Part shown: positions 38,284 to 48,822 of the stretch, piece by piece | How the letters are laid out: the number at the start of each line of letters is the position of its first letter | Numbering within the stretch: the first letter of the stretch is position 1 | DNA from: Erwinia sp. HDF1-3R | Lineage (GTDB): Bacteria; Pseudomonadota; Gammaproteobacteria; Enterobacterales; Enterobacteriaceae | Length of the DNA: 64,000 nt | Assembly (NCBI RefSeq): GCF_039621855.1 | Contig: NZ_CP155071.1 | Span: 3,534,001-3,598,000, forward strand | Direction of reading: 5' to 3' | Made by a program: the position numbers and the translations under genes | The notes under the pieces: model-generated | Databases searched by the model: none | Told to the model about the DNA's origin: nothing | What the model saw: the letters and a program-made list of their open reading frames with translations, nothing else

Positions 38284-39318
38284 TTACTTGCTAAACGCGG
38301 CCTGGAAGACCGGGACCAGCGCATCATTTTGCGACTGGGTCAGCGTATGCCCTTTCGGATCGAGGAACTGCAGGCTGCTGCGGTTATCCAGATCGCCGAC
38401 CTGTAGCTTATAGTCGCCACTGGTCAGGCCCGGATCTTTCGCGCCCAGCTGGTCCCAGGTCTCGCTGTCAGGCGTTTTGTAGGTCACTTTCAGGCTGCCC
38501 TGAGAGTGATTTTTGTCGGTTACCTTCATGCCAACGCGCTCAAGCGCGGCGGGCAGACGTTCCCAGACGGTATTGAACGGTGCACGGACGATAAGGTCAG
38601 GCAGGCCGGTATCGTCAGCCCCGCTCTGAACGTCGATCTGCGTAGTGCTGCGTTTTGCGGCGGCATCATCGCGCAGGGTTTCGATTTTATCCAGCCCCAT
38701 GCTCAGCTCATTCAGCATCTGCGCGGTGTAGCGCTGCTGCTGAACCGGCGAGTTGACGCCTTTGTTTTCCTGCTGCAGCTCAAGCAGCTTAACGGTTAAC
38801 GCCTGCTGGTAGCCCTGCTGCTGTACGCTGATCTGGTAGCGGCCACGGTACTGATGGTCTTCATCCGCACGGTTCCACTGAACCCAGTCGGTCGTCAGCG
38901 TCTGGCTGGCGTCGGTGCGGCTGGCAATCGGGTAGTTCCGGGCCTGTACCACATCAACCACCTGTGGCCACAGCGCACCGCTGCGGGTGTTATCCAGCAT
39001 CAGCACGCCGGAGTTACCGGCAAACTGGGTGCGCGCGCCGTTAATCAGCGCCAGAGGCTGCGCCGGTGGCCGAATGTCCAGGGCCTTACCGACTGCGCCT
39101 TTACTGCTGACCGACGGGATGTCGTAGTCACCGTTTTGCAACGGAAGGATCATTCCGGCCGGAGCGTGCAGATCGCTGATATCCGCCGCTTTCAGATAGG
39201 ATTCATCACCGCTGACCTGGCGCTTATAACGCTGATCGCTTGAGCAGGCTGCCAGCAGCATGACCAGTGACAGGCCAACGACTTTTGCGACCAAAGTTTT
39301 TTGTACTGAGTAAGCCAT
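38284..39318 (-). CDS. bamC: Outer membrane assembly lipoprotein BamC
   Basis: The product has 344 residues, equal to E. coli BamC. The lipoprotein signal MLLAACSS fixes the acylated Cys. It is followed by the unstructured segment that binds BamD ([17 protein letters not shown]), then two helix-grip domains. It belongs to the BAM complex that inserts beta-barrels. It follows dapA by 15 bases. Confidence 0.95.
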   Translation of the reverse strand: MAYSVQKTLVAKVVGLSLVMLLAACSSDQRYKRQVSGDESYLKAADISDLHAPAGMILPLQNGDYDIPSVSSKGAVGKALDIRPPAQPLALINGARTQFAGNSGVLMLDNTRSGALWPQVVDVVQARNYPIASRTDASQTLTTDWVQWNRADEDHQYRGRYQISVQQQGYQQALTVKLLELQQENKGVNSPVQQQRYTAQMLNELSMGLDKIETLRDDAAAKRSTTQIDVQSGADDTGLPDLIVRAPFNTVWERLPAALERVGMKVTDKNHSQGSLKVTYKTPDSETWDQLGAKDPGLTSGDYKLQVGDLDNRSSLQFLDPKGHTLTQSQNDALVPVFQAAFSK

Positions 39319-39333
39319 TACTTCTCCATAAAT

Positions 39334-40212
39334 TTAAAGCAGACCCGCGTTTTTCAGCGCCTGCTCAACAACCGGACGACCGGCATCAGTCATCGGCGTC
39401 ATCGGTAGACGCAACGTGTCGGTTGCAATTAATCCTAACTTTTTCGCTGCCCATTTGACCGGAACAGGATTAGGCTCAATAAATAGCTTCTGGTGCAGAT
39501 GCATCAGTCGCTGATTAAGGCGTCGCGCTTCTTTAAAATTACCCGCTTTTGCGAGTTCGCACAGTGCAGCCATTTCACGAGCGGCAATATTTGCCGTAAC
39601 GGAGATAACGCCCTGCCCGCCTAACTGCATAAAATCGAGGGCGGTAACATCATCGCCGCTGACAAGGACGAAATCATCTTCAACCAGCTCTTGGATCTGA
39701 CTAACCCGCGATAAGTTCCCGGTCGCTTCCTTGATTCCGATAATATTTTTGATTTTCGCCAGTCGACCCACGGTTTCGGGCAGCATGTCACAGCCGGTAC
39801 GGGAAGGAACGTTGTAGAGCATCTGCGGCAGATCGGTGCTTTCAGCAATGGCTTTGAAATGCTGATAAAGCCCTTCCTGAGTGGGACGATTGTAGTAGGG
39901 GGTGACGGTCAGGCAGCCAACCACGCCGCTGTTCTCGAAACGTTTCGTTAGTGATATGCCCTCTGCCGTGGCATTAGCACCGGTTCCGGCGATCACCGGA
40001 ATACGCCCATCGGCCAGTTCCAGCGTCATCATCACGACATCGCCATGTTCTTCATGGCTGAGCGTGGCGGATTCACCGGTGGTCCCCACCGAAACAATTG
40101 CCGAGGTTCCGCTGGCGACGTGATAATCAATCAGTTTTTTCAGACTCGCGCGGCAGACATGCCCTTTATCATCCATCGGCGTAACGAGTGCAACAATACT
40201 TCCCGTAAACAT
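39334..40212 (-). CDS. dapA: 4-hydroxy-tetrahydrodipicolinate synthase
   Basis: The product has 292 residues and condenses pyruvate with aspartate semialdehyde, the first step of the lysine/diaminopimelate branch. The Schiff-base lysine is in [10 protein letters not shown], and [15 protein letters not shown] and [11 protein letters not shown] are hallmark segments. Usually lysine-inhibited. dapA-bamC form an operon; gcvR is divergent. Confidence 0.96.
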   Translation of the reverse strand: MFTGSIVALVTPMDDKGHVCRASLKKLIDYHVASGTSAIVSVGTTGESATLSHEEHGDVVMMTLELADGRIPVIAGTGANATAEGISLTKRFENSGVVGCLTVTPYYNRPTQEGLYQHFKAIAESTDLPQMLYNVPSRTGCDMLPETVGRLAKIKNIIGIKEATGNLSRVSQIQELVEDDFVLVSGDDVTALDFMQLGGQGVISVTANIAAREMAALCELAKAGNFKEARRLNQRLMHLHQKLFIEPNPVPVKWAAKKLGLIATDTLRLPMTPMTDAGRPVVEQALKNAGLL

Positions 40213-40369
40213 TAGCCATCCCCTCCATAAACAAGTGCTTCATGGTACGTTTGACCGCTATTGAAAAGCAAGCAGACAAGCCGCCAGGCCCCTTGGCAGA
40301 GGGTATTTTTTATGTTTACCTTACTGTTATCACAATTGCTAATTATCAAGACGGACAGGAAGCATCATT

Positions 40370-40963
40370 TTGCCGCAGTCTCAGCTTCATCATCTGGCTA
40401 TTACCGCCGTTGGCGTTGACCGACCGGGAATAGTAAACACTATTACCCGCCATGTTAGCAGCTGCGGCTGCAATATCGAAGACAGCCGCCTGGCCATGCT
40501 GGGTGAAGAATTCACCTTTATTATGCTGCTCTCCGGCAGCTGGAACGCGATCACGCTGATTGAGTCAACGCTGCCGCTGAAAGGGGCCGAACTTGAGCTG
40601 CTGATCGTGATGAAACGCACGACGTTTCGCGCACGACCACCGATGCCCACCACGGTTTGGGTGCAGGTTGAGGTGATCGATTCCGCTCACATTATTGAAC
40701 GCTTCACCGATCTGTTCTATTCCCATCAGATGAACATTGCTGAGCTGGTCTCGCGCACGCAGCCAGCGGAGGAGAATCAGCCTCCCCTGCTCTACATTCA
40801 GCTGACGGCACATAGCCCGGCTCATCAGGATGCCACATTCATTGAGCAGGCTTTTAACAAGCTATGTACAGAACTGGATGCGCAGGGCACTATTAGCGTG
40901 GTCAAATATCCACAGCACGAAGAGAAAATGGAGAGTAACGATGAATCCACTGAAAGCCGGTGA
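40370..40963 (+). CDS. gcvR: Glycine cleavage regulator GcvR
   Basis: The product has 197 residues with two ACT domains (ITAVGVDRPGIVNTITRHV; then VQVEVIDSAHIIERFTDL). In E. coli it binds GcvA and represses gcvTHP when glycine is low. The start is TTG 40370, preceded by AGGAAG. The C terminus overlaps the bcp start by 23 bases, indicating coupling. A little longer than E. coli GcvR (190). Confidence 0.9.
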   Translation: MPQSQLHHLAITAVGVDRPGIVNTITRHVSSCGCNIEDSRLAMLGEEFTFIMLLSGSWNAITLIESTLPLKGAELELLIVMKRTTFRARPPMPTTVWVQVEVIDSAHIIERFTDLFYSHQMNIAELVSRTQPAEENQPPLLYIQLTAHSPAHQDATFIEQAFNKLCTELDAQGTISVVKYPQHEEKMESNDESTESR

Positions 40964-41408
40964 CCTTGCGCCGAAATTTAGCTTGCCCGATCAGGATGGC
41001 GAACAGGTAAATTTGACCGACTTCCAGGGGCAGCGCGTTTTGGTTTATTTCTATCCCAAAGCGATGACGCCGGGCTGTACTGTCCAGGCGTGTGGCCTGC
41101 GAGACAGTATGGACGAGCTGAAAAAAGCGGGCGTCGACGTGTTAGGGATCAGCACCGATAAACCTGAAAAGCTGTCGCGTTTTGTTGAAAAAGAGCTGCT
41201 GAATTTCACCCTGCTTTCCGATGAGCATCACGAGGTTTGCGAACAGTTTGGCATCTGGGGCGAAAAAACCTTTATGGGTAAAACCTACGACGGGATCCAC
41301 CGTATCAGCTTTCTGATCGGTACCGACGGCAGGGTTGAGAAAGTGTTTGATGATTTTAAGACCGCTAATCATCACGATATCGTGATGGACTACCTGAAAG
41401 CAGTCTGA
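40941..41408 (+). CDS. bcp: Thiol peroxidase Bcp
   Basis: The product has 155 residues (E. coli 156). It reduces peroxides and lipid hydroperoxides with thioredoxin. Peroxidatic and resolving cysteines are in TPGCTVQACGLRD, five residues apart. ATG 40941 follows GGAGAG and lies inside the gcvR 3' end. Confidence 0.94.
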   Translation: MNPLKAGDLAPKFSLPDQDGEQVNLTDFQGQRVLVYFYPKAMTPGCTVQACGLRDSMDELKKAGVDVLGISTDKPEKLSRFVEKELLNFTLLSDEHHEVCEQFGIWGEKTFMGKTYDGIHRISFLIGTDGRVEKVFDDFKTANHHDIVMDYLKAV

Positions 41409-41450
41409 CCTGTTGAAGGGCGCGCTCATCGCCGGACGCAGAGGGTAAAT

Positions 41451-41478
41451 CAGAAGGGCGAAACGCTTCGCCCTTCTG
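41451..41478. terminator. Twelve-base perfect hairpin between bcp and perM
   Basis: CAGAAGGGCGAA (41451-41462) pairs fully with TTCGCCCTTCTG (41467-41478) around ACGC. It lies between converging genes. T runs are weak on both sides, so efficiency is unclear. Confidence 0.65.
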
Positions 41479-41491
41479 CCACGATCAATTA

Positions 41492-41578
41492 CTGCTACGG
41501 CAATCGCACGTAATCTGTAATGGCAGCGACGGCAGACACTGCTTTTCACATCGCGCTTAATGCTGCTACGGCAATCGC
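41492..41578 (-). repeat. Duplicated 3' end of perM
   Basis: ctgctacggcaatcgc occurs at 41492 and again at 41563, 71 bases apart. The second copy contains the perM stop codon and last codons; the first lies beyond the stop. A poorer third match lies between them near 41516. Confidence 0.75.
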
Positions 41579-42639
41579 CGCTTCTCATGATGATGCTCTT
41601 CAGGCCAGGCGTGGACGACCGCCTTAACCAGCGTAGCCAGCGGGATGGCGAAGAAGACGCCCCAGAATCCCCACAGTCCGCCAAAAATCACCACGGAGAG
41701 GATAATCACCAGCGGGTGAAGGTTGACCGCTTCCGAAAACAGCACGGGTACCAGAATATTGCCGTCCAGCGCCTGAATAATCAGGTAGACGATGATCATG
41801 GTCCAGAAATCCCCGCTCAGCCCCCACTGCGCCAGGCCCACGCCAATCACCGGAAGGGTAACGGCAAGCGCCCCCACGTAGGGGATTAATACGGAGAACC
41901 CCACCAGCACCGCCAGCAGCAGGGCATAGTTCATGCCAATAGCCAGGAAACCAATCCAGGTGGCGATCCCGACCACCACCATCTCCAGTACCTTGCCACG
42001 AATATAGTTTGATACCTGCTGGTTCATCTCTACCCATACCTGCCCCGCCAGCCCGCGATTGCGCGGCAGGACACGACCGATGGCGGCCAGCATCTGCGCT
42101 TTATCCTTTAGCAGAAAGAAAACCATCAGCGGCACCAGCACCAGATAAATCGCCAGGGTCATCAACCCGACCAGCGAGGCAAGTGAATATTTCACCAGCT
42201 GATCGCCCATCCCGCTAAGCCGGCTGCGCAGGTTCTCCACCACGATATCAACAATGCCGACGTCCATTAGCGTAGGAAAACGCTCCGGCAGGCGGGTGGC
42301 AAAACGGTACAGCCCGGTCAGCATCGTGGGCAGCTCGTGGGCCAGGTTAATGCCCTGCTGCCAGGCCACCGGTGCAACGATCAGTACCAGCACCAGCAGG
42401 ATCGAGGCAAAAATTACCAGCACGATGCTGGCCGCCCAGGTGCGTGAACAACCCATACGTTCCAGGCGCACGGTCGGCCACTCAAGCAGATAGGCCACCA
42501 CCAGCGCCACCAGCAGCGGTGCCAGCAGGCCGTTAAAGAAAAACAAAATGCAGAAGGCGGCAATCAAAATCGCCAGCAGCGCGATAGCCTGGGGATCGCT
42601 GAAACGGCGGCGATACCACTGTATTAACAGGTCGAGCAT
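41566..42639 (-). CDS. perM: AI-2E/PerM-family permease
   Basis: The product has 357 residues (E. coli PerM 353) with about eight membrane helices and a long amphipathic central region, typical of the AI-2E transporter family. GFSVLIPYVGALAVTLPVIG and the EEHHHEKRR tail are visible. The transported compound is not established. In E. coli the hyf cluster separates bcp from perM; here they adjoin. Confidence 0.9.
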   Translation of the reverse strand: MLDLLIQWYRRRFSDPQAIALLAILIAAFCILFFFNGLLAPLLVALVVAYLLEWPTVRLERMGCSRTWAASIVLVIFASILLVLVLIVAPVAWQQGINLAHELPTMLTGLYRFATRLPERFPTLMDVGIVDIVVENLRSRLSGMGDQLVKYSLASLVGLMTLAIYLVLVPLMVFFLLKDKAQMLAAIGRVLPRNRGLAGQVWVEMNQQVSNYIRGKVLEMVVVGIATWIGFLAIGMNYALLLAVLVGFSVLIPYVGALAVTLPVIGVGLAQWGLSGDFWTMIIVYLIIQALDGNILVPVLFSEAVNLHPLVIILSVVIFGGLWGFWGVFFAIPLATLVKAVVHAWPEEHHHEKRRLP

Positions 42640-42719
42640 GGCGTAAATCCTTGCGTACTAAAAGTGGCGGGAGTGTACCTGAAACGGGCTGCCGCTGTCG
42701 CGTGGCAGGACAGCGGCGC

Positions 42720-44306
42720 TTATGGCGCAGCCATCCCGCAGGTTTGGCTGATTATCACGCAGTTGCGCCCGGCATTTTTTGCCTGATAGAGCGCGTCATC
42801 CGCCTGCTTAAACGTTCTCTCCATCGGCATATCGTCAGCTGACCATAGCGCCACCCCAATCGAAATGGAGATGCTGCCAACGGTTTCCAGCCTCTGCTGC
42901 TCATTTTTCTGCCGTACGCGTTCGGCAATGGCCGCCGCCATTTCGCGATCGGTCCCGGGCAGGATCATTAAGAACTCCTCGCCGCCGCTGCGACAAATAA
43001 CATCGGTCTGCCTTGAGCTGCTAACCAGCTGCCGGGCCACCGTTCTGATCACGTCATCACCCACGTCGTGACCCCAGGTATCATTAACCCGCTTGAAATT
43101 ATCTATATCTAAAGCCAGTACCGCAAAAGGCTGGCGCGTGGCGAGAAAATACTCCAGTACCGCATTCAGGCCACGGCGGTTGAGCAAGGACGTCAGGGGA
43201 TCGGTTTGCACTTCAAATTTCAGGCGGCCAATTTTTTCCTGCAGCATGCCGATACCGGCGAGTAAGGCACGTTTAATCTGCGAGGCTTCATAGTACCAGG
43301 AGCGAATATCTTTGATCTCGCCGGATACGCCCTGCGCATCCATCTGGCTGGCCTTGCGCGCGAGCTGCCATAAAGGCAGGGCGATCAGCCGCGCCAGAAT
43401 CCAGGCACACACCAGCGTCAGTAAGGCAAAGGGTACCGAATGCTGCAACACTTTCAGCAGCAGGCTGCTGAGTGGCGCGAGCGTGGCCTGCGTCGGTTTC
43501 ATCGCGACGATAGTCCAGCCCGCAGTCGGCACGGTCGCGTAACCGGCCAGCATCGGCGTACCGCCAGGTGGGGTAACCTGACCGGAACCGTTCCCGTTGG
43601 CTTTTTGCTGCGAATCGCTGATTAACGGTGGGATTTTCTGCCCGATAAGCCTGCCATTCTGATGATACAACACGCGGTTATCATCATCGACCACATACAG
43701 CGACGATCCGTCACGGTAAAATTGCTCACCCAATAGCGCATTGAGAATGCTTTTTTTCTTCAGGTAAATAGTGCCGCCGACAAAGCCGAGGTAGCGTCCA
43801 TTTTTCGCCCGGATCGGCCAGGAGACGAAGACCATCAGATTATTGGCCGCCGAAATGCTCGGGCGTGATATCAGGGGCCTGCGCTCTGAAAGCGCCTGCT
43901 CGGTGGCCGCCGTTTTCAGATGCATACCCTTCAGCATCAGCGACTCCGGTGAGATGGCCCGGACCCAGCCGCTGGCATCGACGATTGCCACGGAGTTAAA
44001 GCTGTTAGTCTGCTGCCGAAGGCGCTCGACCTCATGCTGAAGCACCGCGTCGCTCTCCTTTTCCGCGCCCAGTATTTTTGCACTATAGGCAAGCTGCGAC
44101 TGGGCCAGCTGAAAGAACATTTCGGTCGTGGAGGCCAGCTTGGTGGCGTAAACGCGGTTAGACTCCAGCGTATTATTGATCAGCACTTCTCGCTGTACGC
44201 GCCAGGTGGCATACAGCGAATTGGCCAGCGTAATGACGATGCTGGTGATGGCTAAAAGCGTAATAAGCGTACGCAGGTCCGTTTTTGGCCGACTCAGCCT
44301 CAACAT
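42720..44306 (-). CDS. Membrane diguanylate cyclase with Cache sensor
   Basis: The product has 528 residues. A first membrane helix (about 13-33), a periplasmic double-Cache sensor (about 45-285), a second helix (about 292-315), a HAMP-like linker and a GGDEF domain (about 365-520) are visible. The active site is SGGEEF, and the product-inhibition I-site RQTD precedes it by the expected five residues, so it should make c-di-GMP under feedback control. GAGGTGGG precedes the ATG. The ligand is unknown. It lies 80 bases upstream of perM on the same strand. Confidence 0.9.
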   Translation of the reverse strand: MLRLSRPKTDLRTLITLLAITSIVITLANSLYATWRVQREVLINNTLESNRVYATKLASTTEMFFQLAQSQLAYSAKILGAEKESDAVLQHEVERLRQQTNSFNSVAIVDASGWVRAISPESLMLKGMHLKTAATEQALSERRPLISRPSISAANNLMVFVSWPIRAKNGRYLGFVGGTIYLKKKSILNALLGEQFYRDGSSLYVVDDDNRVLYHQNGRLIGQKIPPLISDSQQKANGNGSGQVTPPGGTPMLAGYATVPTAGWTIVAMKPTQATLAPLSSLLLKVLQHSVPFALLTLVCAWILARLIALPLWQLARKASQMDAQGVSGEIKDIRSWYYEASQIKRALLAGIGMLQEKIGRLKFEVQTDPLTSLLNRRGLNAVLEYFLATRQPFAVLALDIDNFKRVNDTWGHDVGDDVIRTVARQLVSSSRQTDVICRSGGEEFLMILPGTDREMAAAIAERVRQKNEQQRLETVGSISISIGVALWSADDMPMERTFKQADDALYQAKNAGRNCVIISQTCGMAAP

Positions 44307-44554
44307 AGACCCACCTCAACGAGACGTTTCATATCAAGCGCCTTATTATTATCTGTGCGCGTTTGTCTGGAATTTGCGTTATGCCCTGGTAAAGCACGGC
44401 GCTGATTGTACAGGTTTCGTGCTTTTTGGGAATATTTGAAAGCTTTACCACGGCAATAAACTTCCCTGTTTTGCAGGTTCGTTTATAGTGCGGCAGCTAT
44501 GTCAGAGGGAACGAGGCGGGTCGGTGACCCGCCGGAGAGAGTGAGACCGCGAGA

Positions 44555-45160
44555 TTACATGGCGAGGAAAGCGTAACCCTGGTTTTCCAGCGTGGAAACG
44601 GTCGTCGGGCTGGAGAGCGCGTGGGTGACAGATTTATCGATCCAGTCGCGCTGGAAGTGGTGGAACGCAACGGACTGGTCGCATACGGATACGTCAACGC
44701 CGCTGGCCCGCAGCTCGCTAATTAGCTTGAGATTTGGGTTATCAATACCGAACATCTTTTTGTAGTGCGCGTTATTCAGCATCGCGGGGGTACCGTCTCC
44801 GGTGACCGACACCACAAACTTCAGCTTGTCCGTCGGCACGCCGGAAGCGACATAGAGATTGACCACGCGCGCAACGCGTTGCAGCCCCAGGTTCGGATCG
44901 TTAGGGCCATTTTCAGCTTTGGTGATTTGAAAAACGACCTTATTGCTGTCACCCACCGCAGGTTTATACGCCGCGTCAGATTCGTAATGAATTTTCCCAT
45001 ACCCATCGACCGTCGGCGTGGTCCAGAATCCGGCGGGATCGGCTGGCTCGCTGCTAAAGCGCTCGCTAATTTTCGACGCTATTTCAGGCGCCTGAGAAAA
45101 ACTGGCACCAACAAAACCCGCAACGACGGCGATTAAAACATAGGATACTACTGGACGCAT
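44555..45160 (-). CDS. Exported DsrE-like protein
   Basis: The product has 201 residues, starting MRPVVSYVLIAVVAGFVGASF, a signal peptide or anchor; GGAGAG before ATG 45160 decides the start. The body fits the DsrE/DsrF-like fold (KVVFQITKAENG, RVVNLYVASGV, LKFVVSVTGDG, LRASGVDVSVCDQS with one Cys). Related proteins in proteobacteria are of unknown function, perhaps sulfur relay. Not in this place in E. coli. Confidence 0.75.
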   Translation of the reverse strand: MRPVVSYVLIAVVAGFVGASFSQAPEIASKISERFSSEPADPAGFWTTPTVDGYGKIHYESDAAYKPAVGDSNKVVFQITKAENGPNDPNLGLQRVARVVNLYVASGVPTDKLKFVVSVTGDGTPAMLNNAHYKKMFGIDNPNLKLISELRASGVDVSVCDQSVAFHHFQRDWIDKSVTHALSSPTTVSTLENQGYAFLAM

Positions 45161-45970
45161 GAAATGCTCTCCACTCAGGACAAGGAGCCAAACGGCTGAT
45201 AAATAAAATAAGCAGGAATTCGCAAAACCTCTGCCGTAAAAGAGATATACCACAGCAATAACGGAATGTTTGCAGTGGTTTATTCTGCGAATTTGCCGCT
45301 GGTTACAGGATGAAACACCTGATGCGTCTTCATTACTTATAAAATAACTAGTTTCAGCGCAGACATTAAAAATAGCCGTCCCGCCTGTAAAATGAGCGCA
45401 GGTATCGGACTCAGGTAATGACTTCGCGAATATCAGTGAACTGAGAAGGGTAGAATGGAAATAAACGGATCTGTTTTCCTTTTTTTATAATAACGTGCTG
45501 GATCGATAAATTTAAGACTCAGCAAAATAATCAGTAGATTTACTTAACATTTTGATGCCAGCAAAGACCTGTCCGGCGAAAGCTTTTCAGACTTTACCTA
45601 ATCAAACTTCATGCCATCATCAAATTAATTGAATAAATTTACCTAACTTTAATTTCGTCGCGCGCGTACCCCGCATTTTCTCCCCTCTTTACACTTGCTA
45701 AATTACCCTGTCGGGATGATGATACCCCTGGCCTACCGAGGGTGACAGGCTAGCGCCTGGGACACAGGCGGCATCCGACGCCCGCCTGCCTCATCCTGTT
45801 CAAATTTTTCCATGCAAAAAAGGGCCTTTTGAACATTTTGCTTACTTTATTGTTCCTGCTGGCCGTTTCCTTCTCGTTTCACCTTCATTTACTATAGATT
45901 GATGTCACGATTGCCGGATGGTCGCCGCAAAGCATGCTATCCGTTTCCGGCCACGCCGATCTTCATTGCG
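45161..45970 (+). promoter_or_regulatory. 810-bp region upstream of bepA with paired hairpins
   Basis: No gene is visible. A GC-rich islet in AT-rich surroundings holds two adjacent stems: CAGGC-TAGC-GCCTG (45746-45759) and CAGGCGG (45765-45771) with CCGCCTG (45782-45788). Further on, tgttcaaa and tttgaaca flank a short stretch near 45798-45834. This could be a structured bepA leader. An in-frame start at 45899 would extend bepA but has no family support. Confidence 0.45.
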
Positions 45971-47443
45971 ATGAGATTCAGGATGCTAAACCGTTTTAAA
46001 CAATGCGCGATTGCGTCGTTACTGTTATCACTCTCAGCCACCGCTGTTCCTGCGTCAGCCGACATCAGCGACAATCTGCCAGAAATCGGGACCACGGCGG
46101 GCAGTACGCTGTCGATTAACCAGGAGCTGGCGATGGGCGATTTCTACGTTCGCCAGCTGCGCGGCAGTACGCCTTTGATCAATGACCCGCTGCTGAATGA
46201 TTACATTAATCAGCTGGGACAGCGGCTGGTTGCCCACGCCTGGTCGGTGAAAACCCCGTTTCACTTCTTTCTGGTCGATAACGATGAAATAAACGCCTTC
46301 GCCTTTTTTGGCGGCAACGTGGTGCTGCACTCTGCCCTCTTTCGCTACACCGACAACGAGAGCCAGCTGGCCTCGGTGATGGCGCATGAAATTTCCCACG
46401 TCACCCAGCGCCATCTGGCGCGGGCAATGGAGCAGCAGCGGCGTGACGCTCCCCTGACCTGGGTGGGCGCGCTGGGATCTATTCTGCTGGCGATGGCCAG
46501 CCCGCAGGCAGGCATGGCGGCGCTCAGCGGCACGCTGGCGGGATCGCAGCAGGGAATGATCAGCTTCACCCAGCAGAATGAGCAGGAGGCCGATCGGATC
46601 GGGATCCAGGTACTGCAACGCGCAGGATTCGATCCCGAAGCGATGCCGGACTTTTTGCAAAAGCTGGCCGATCGCTCGCGTTTTTCGACTAAACCCCCGG
46701 AAATTCTGCTGACCCACCCGCTACCCGACAGCCGGCTTACCGATACGCGCAACCGGGCAAATCAGATGAAACCGGTGGTGGTTCAGTCTTCCGAGGATTT
46801 TTACATGGCTAAAGTACGTACGCTGGGCATGTATTCACGGGGCGGTAATCAGCTCAGCGACGACCTGCTGGACACGTTAAGCAAGGGCAACAGCCGGGAG
46901 CAGACGGCAGCACGCTATGGCAAGGCGGTGCAGTTTTTGCAGGCCAAAAGCTTCGATAACGCGCAGAAAATTATTGCCCCGCTGCTGGCAAAACAGCCGG
47001 ATAACGTCTGGTATCTGGATATTATGACCGACATTGATATCGGCCTGAAGCAGCCGCAGCGGGCCATCGCGATGCTGCAGGCGGCACATGCAGCCAGCAG
47101 CAACCCGGTGGTTCAGCTCAACCTGGCTAACGCCTATGTGGAAGCAAAACAGCCCGCCGCAGCCAGCAAAATCCTCTATCGCTATACCTGGGCGCATAAG
47201 GACGACCCTAACGGCTGGGATCTGCTGGCGCAGGCCTGTGCCGATCAGGGGCTGACGGACGAAGAGCAGGCTGCACGTGCGGAAAGCATGGCGCTAAACG
47301 GCCAGTTGGATCAGGCTATTCGCAGCCTCAGCAGTGCCAGCGCCGCCGTACCGCTGGGCAGTCTTAAACAGGCGCGCTATGACGCGCGTATCGATCAGCT
47401 GCGAATGCTCCAGCAGCGTTTCCGCCAGTATCAGCGCTCATAA
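45971..47443 (+). CDS. bepA: Periplasmic chaperone/protease BepA
   Basis: The product has 490 residues (E. coli 487) with a signal peptide ending VPASA-DIS. The M48 zinc motif is [13 protein letters not shown], the third ligand lies in [12 protein letters not shown], and a C-terminal TPR domain starts near residue 310. It assists LptD maturation and degrades stalled outer-membrane proteins. The start is ambiguous between ATG 45971 and ATG 45983; the first matches the E. coli N terminus better. hda follows in E. coli after one gene; here two surface genes intervene. Confidence 0.93.
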   Translation: MRFRMLNRFKQCAIASLLLSLSATAVPASADISDNLPEIGTTAGSTLSINQELAMGDFYVRQLRGSTPLINDPLLNDYINQLGQRLVAHAWSVKTPFHFFLVDNDEINAFAFFGGNVVLHSALFRYTDNESQLASVMAHEISHVTQRHLARAMEQQRRDAPLTWVGALGSILLAMASPQAGMAALSGTLAGSQQGMISFTQQNEQEADRIGIQVLQRAGFDPEAMPDFLQKLADRSRFSTKPPEILLTHPLPDSRLTDTRNRANQMKPVVVQSSEDFYMAKVRTLGMYSRGGNQLSDDLLDTLSKGNSREQTAARYGKAVQFLQAKSFDNAQKIIAPLLAKQPDNVWYLDIMTDIDIGLKQPQRAIAMLQAAHAASSNPVVQLNLANAYVEAKQPAAASKILYRYTWAHKDDPNGWDLLAQACADQGLTDEEQAARAESMALNGQLDQAIRSLSSASAAVPLGSLKQARYDARIDQLRMLQQRFRQYQRS

Positions 47444-47599
47444 GCATTGAGCGCTGCGCGGATAGCCACCGTGATTGTTTCGTCAGAATTTCAATGGCTG
47501 ATTAATTGCGCTCACAGGCAGGATAAAATTACCCTCATGATTAAATAATCAATTCAGTGATAATATCACAAATTAATACGGCGTTTATGTCGGTGATAT

Positions 47600-47612
47600 A
47601 CATGTCGTTTAA
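47600..47612 (+). promoter_or_regulatory. 13-base motif upstream of Ail-like gene
   Basis: acatgtcgtttaa, also present at 48769-48781 before the large autotransporter. A further atgtcgg lies 15 bases upstream. It may be a shared regulator site; the regulator is unknown. Confidence 0.4.
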
Positions 47613-47676
47613 TTACGGATGGTAAGATGCGTAGCCATGATTAATGCCCCTCTATTTATAACTCATGGTGGAAAGC

Positions 47677-48240
47677 ATGAAAAAAACGACAGCGCTGACC
47701 GTCCTTATTGCCGGGCTTATTATGAGTGCAACCGCCGTGGCAGATAGCCACAGCATTTCGGTTGGTTACGCTCAGAGTAAAGTGCAGAACTTCAAGAATA
47801 TGCCCGGCATTAACCTACAATACCGCTATGAGTGGGACTCGCCGGTGAGTTTACTCACCTCGTTTACCGCGTTACAAAATGACGAGGATGATTCAGGCAA
47901 CTTCATGGGTATCAAAACCAGCGATCATGTTAAAGCGGAATATTATTCTTTGATGGTCGGCCCGGCCTGGCGTCTTAATGATTATATCAGCCTGTATGCA
48001 CTGGCAGGTATGTCGCACAGTACGATGGAGCGCAACGCCCGTGATTATGACTACTATGGACATCCGGAACGCATCAACTTTTCCGACAGGTCTAATGCCT
48101 TCGCCTACGGCGCCGGCGTTATTTTTAATGTAACGGAGCACGTTACCATTAATGCGGGCTATGAAGGTTCACGCACGAGCGTTGAAGCGCAAAAACGTTC
48201 AGTTAATGGTGTAAACGTTGGAATGGGGTATCGTTTCTGA
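47677..48240 (+). CDS. Ail/Lom (OmpX)-family outer membrane protein
   Basis: The product has 187 residues with signal peptide MKKTTALTVLIAGLIMSATAVA. The mature part fits an eight-stranded barrel of the OmpX/Ail/PagC family: HSISVGYAQSKV, PGINLQYRYEW, AYGAGVIFNV and a C-terminal GMGYRF. Members promote adhesion and serum resistance. ATG 47677 is preferred over ATG 47665 because GGAAAG lies before it. It is followed by a hairpin (GGGTAAC 48303 / GTTACCC 48323). Confidence 0.9.
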   Translation: MKKTTALTVLIAGLIMSATAVADSHSISVGYAQSKVQNFKNMPGINLQYRYEWDSPVSLLTSFTALQNDEDDSGNFMGIKTSDHVKAEYYSLMVGPAWRLNDYISLYALAGMSHSTMERNARDYDYYGHPERINFSDRSNAFAYGAGVIFNVTEHVTINAGYEGSRTSVEAQKRSVNGVNVGMGYRF

Positions 48241-48822
48241 TGAAACAGACACTCTGCTAATAATTGAATACGTTGTTACATTGCAGGGGCGGCTACAAAA
48301 GAGGGTAACACCCATCCCGGAGGTTACCCCATTTCACGCTTCGCTGACTTCGGCAATAAACTTTTTTACTCCCTCCTGACGCTCTCTTTATTTTACAGCG
48401 GCGCTAAATCGGTCTCTGGCCGCACGATAACATTCTACCAGTGATGACAAAAAAGTTAATTTATCGTACCACTGTAATTTATTTTCACCTCCAGATCGCC
48501 TCAAACCCCTTCCTCATTAATAGATAATTTAAAGAAAAAACACTTTCCAATCTGAGCAACTCAAATTACTGATAATTATATTTAAAGTTATTTAAAAATA
48601 TTACAGTCTCAGTTTTAATATCATAAGGCTATTCCTAAAGAGCGTTTTTCTCGATAGCGAGCATTAACTGACGATAGACATTTCAGCAGCTAAGTGATGT
48701 TATTTCATTCAGCAAAAAACAATTTTGCGCGTACGAAAATAGTTATTTCTACAAAAAAAACGCCTTAAACATGTCGTTTAACGTCATGTGGGCTTTGTCT
48801 TTTCTCTCTGGAGGAAAACACT
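48241..48822 (+). promoter_or_regulatory. AT-rich region upstream of giant autotransporter
   Basis: About 580 bases without a gene. Contains the hairpin gggtaac/gttaccc (48303-48329), long A/T tracts, and at 48769-48789 the 13-base motif acatgtcgtttaa, whose first half forms an imperfect inverted repeat with cgtcatgt. The motif lies about 40 bases before the start codon, a position suited to an operator. Confidence 0.45.
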
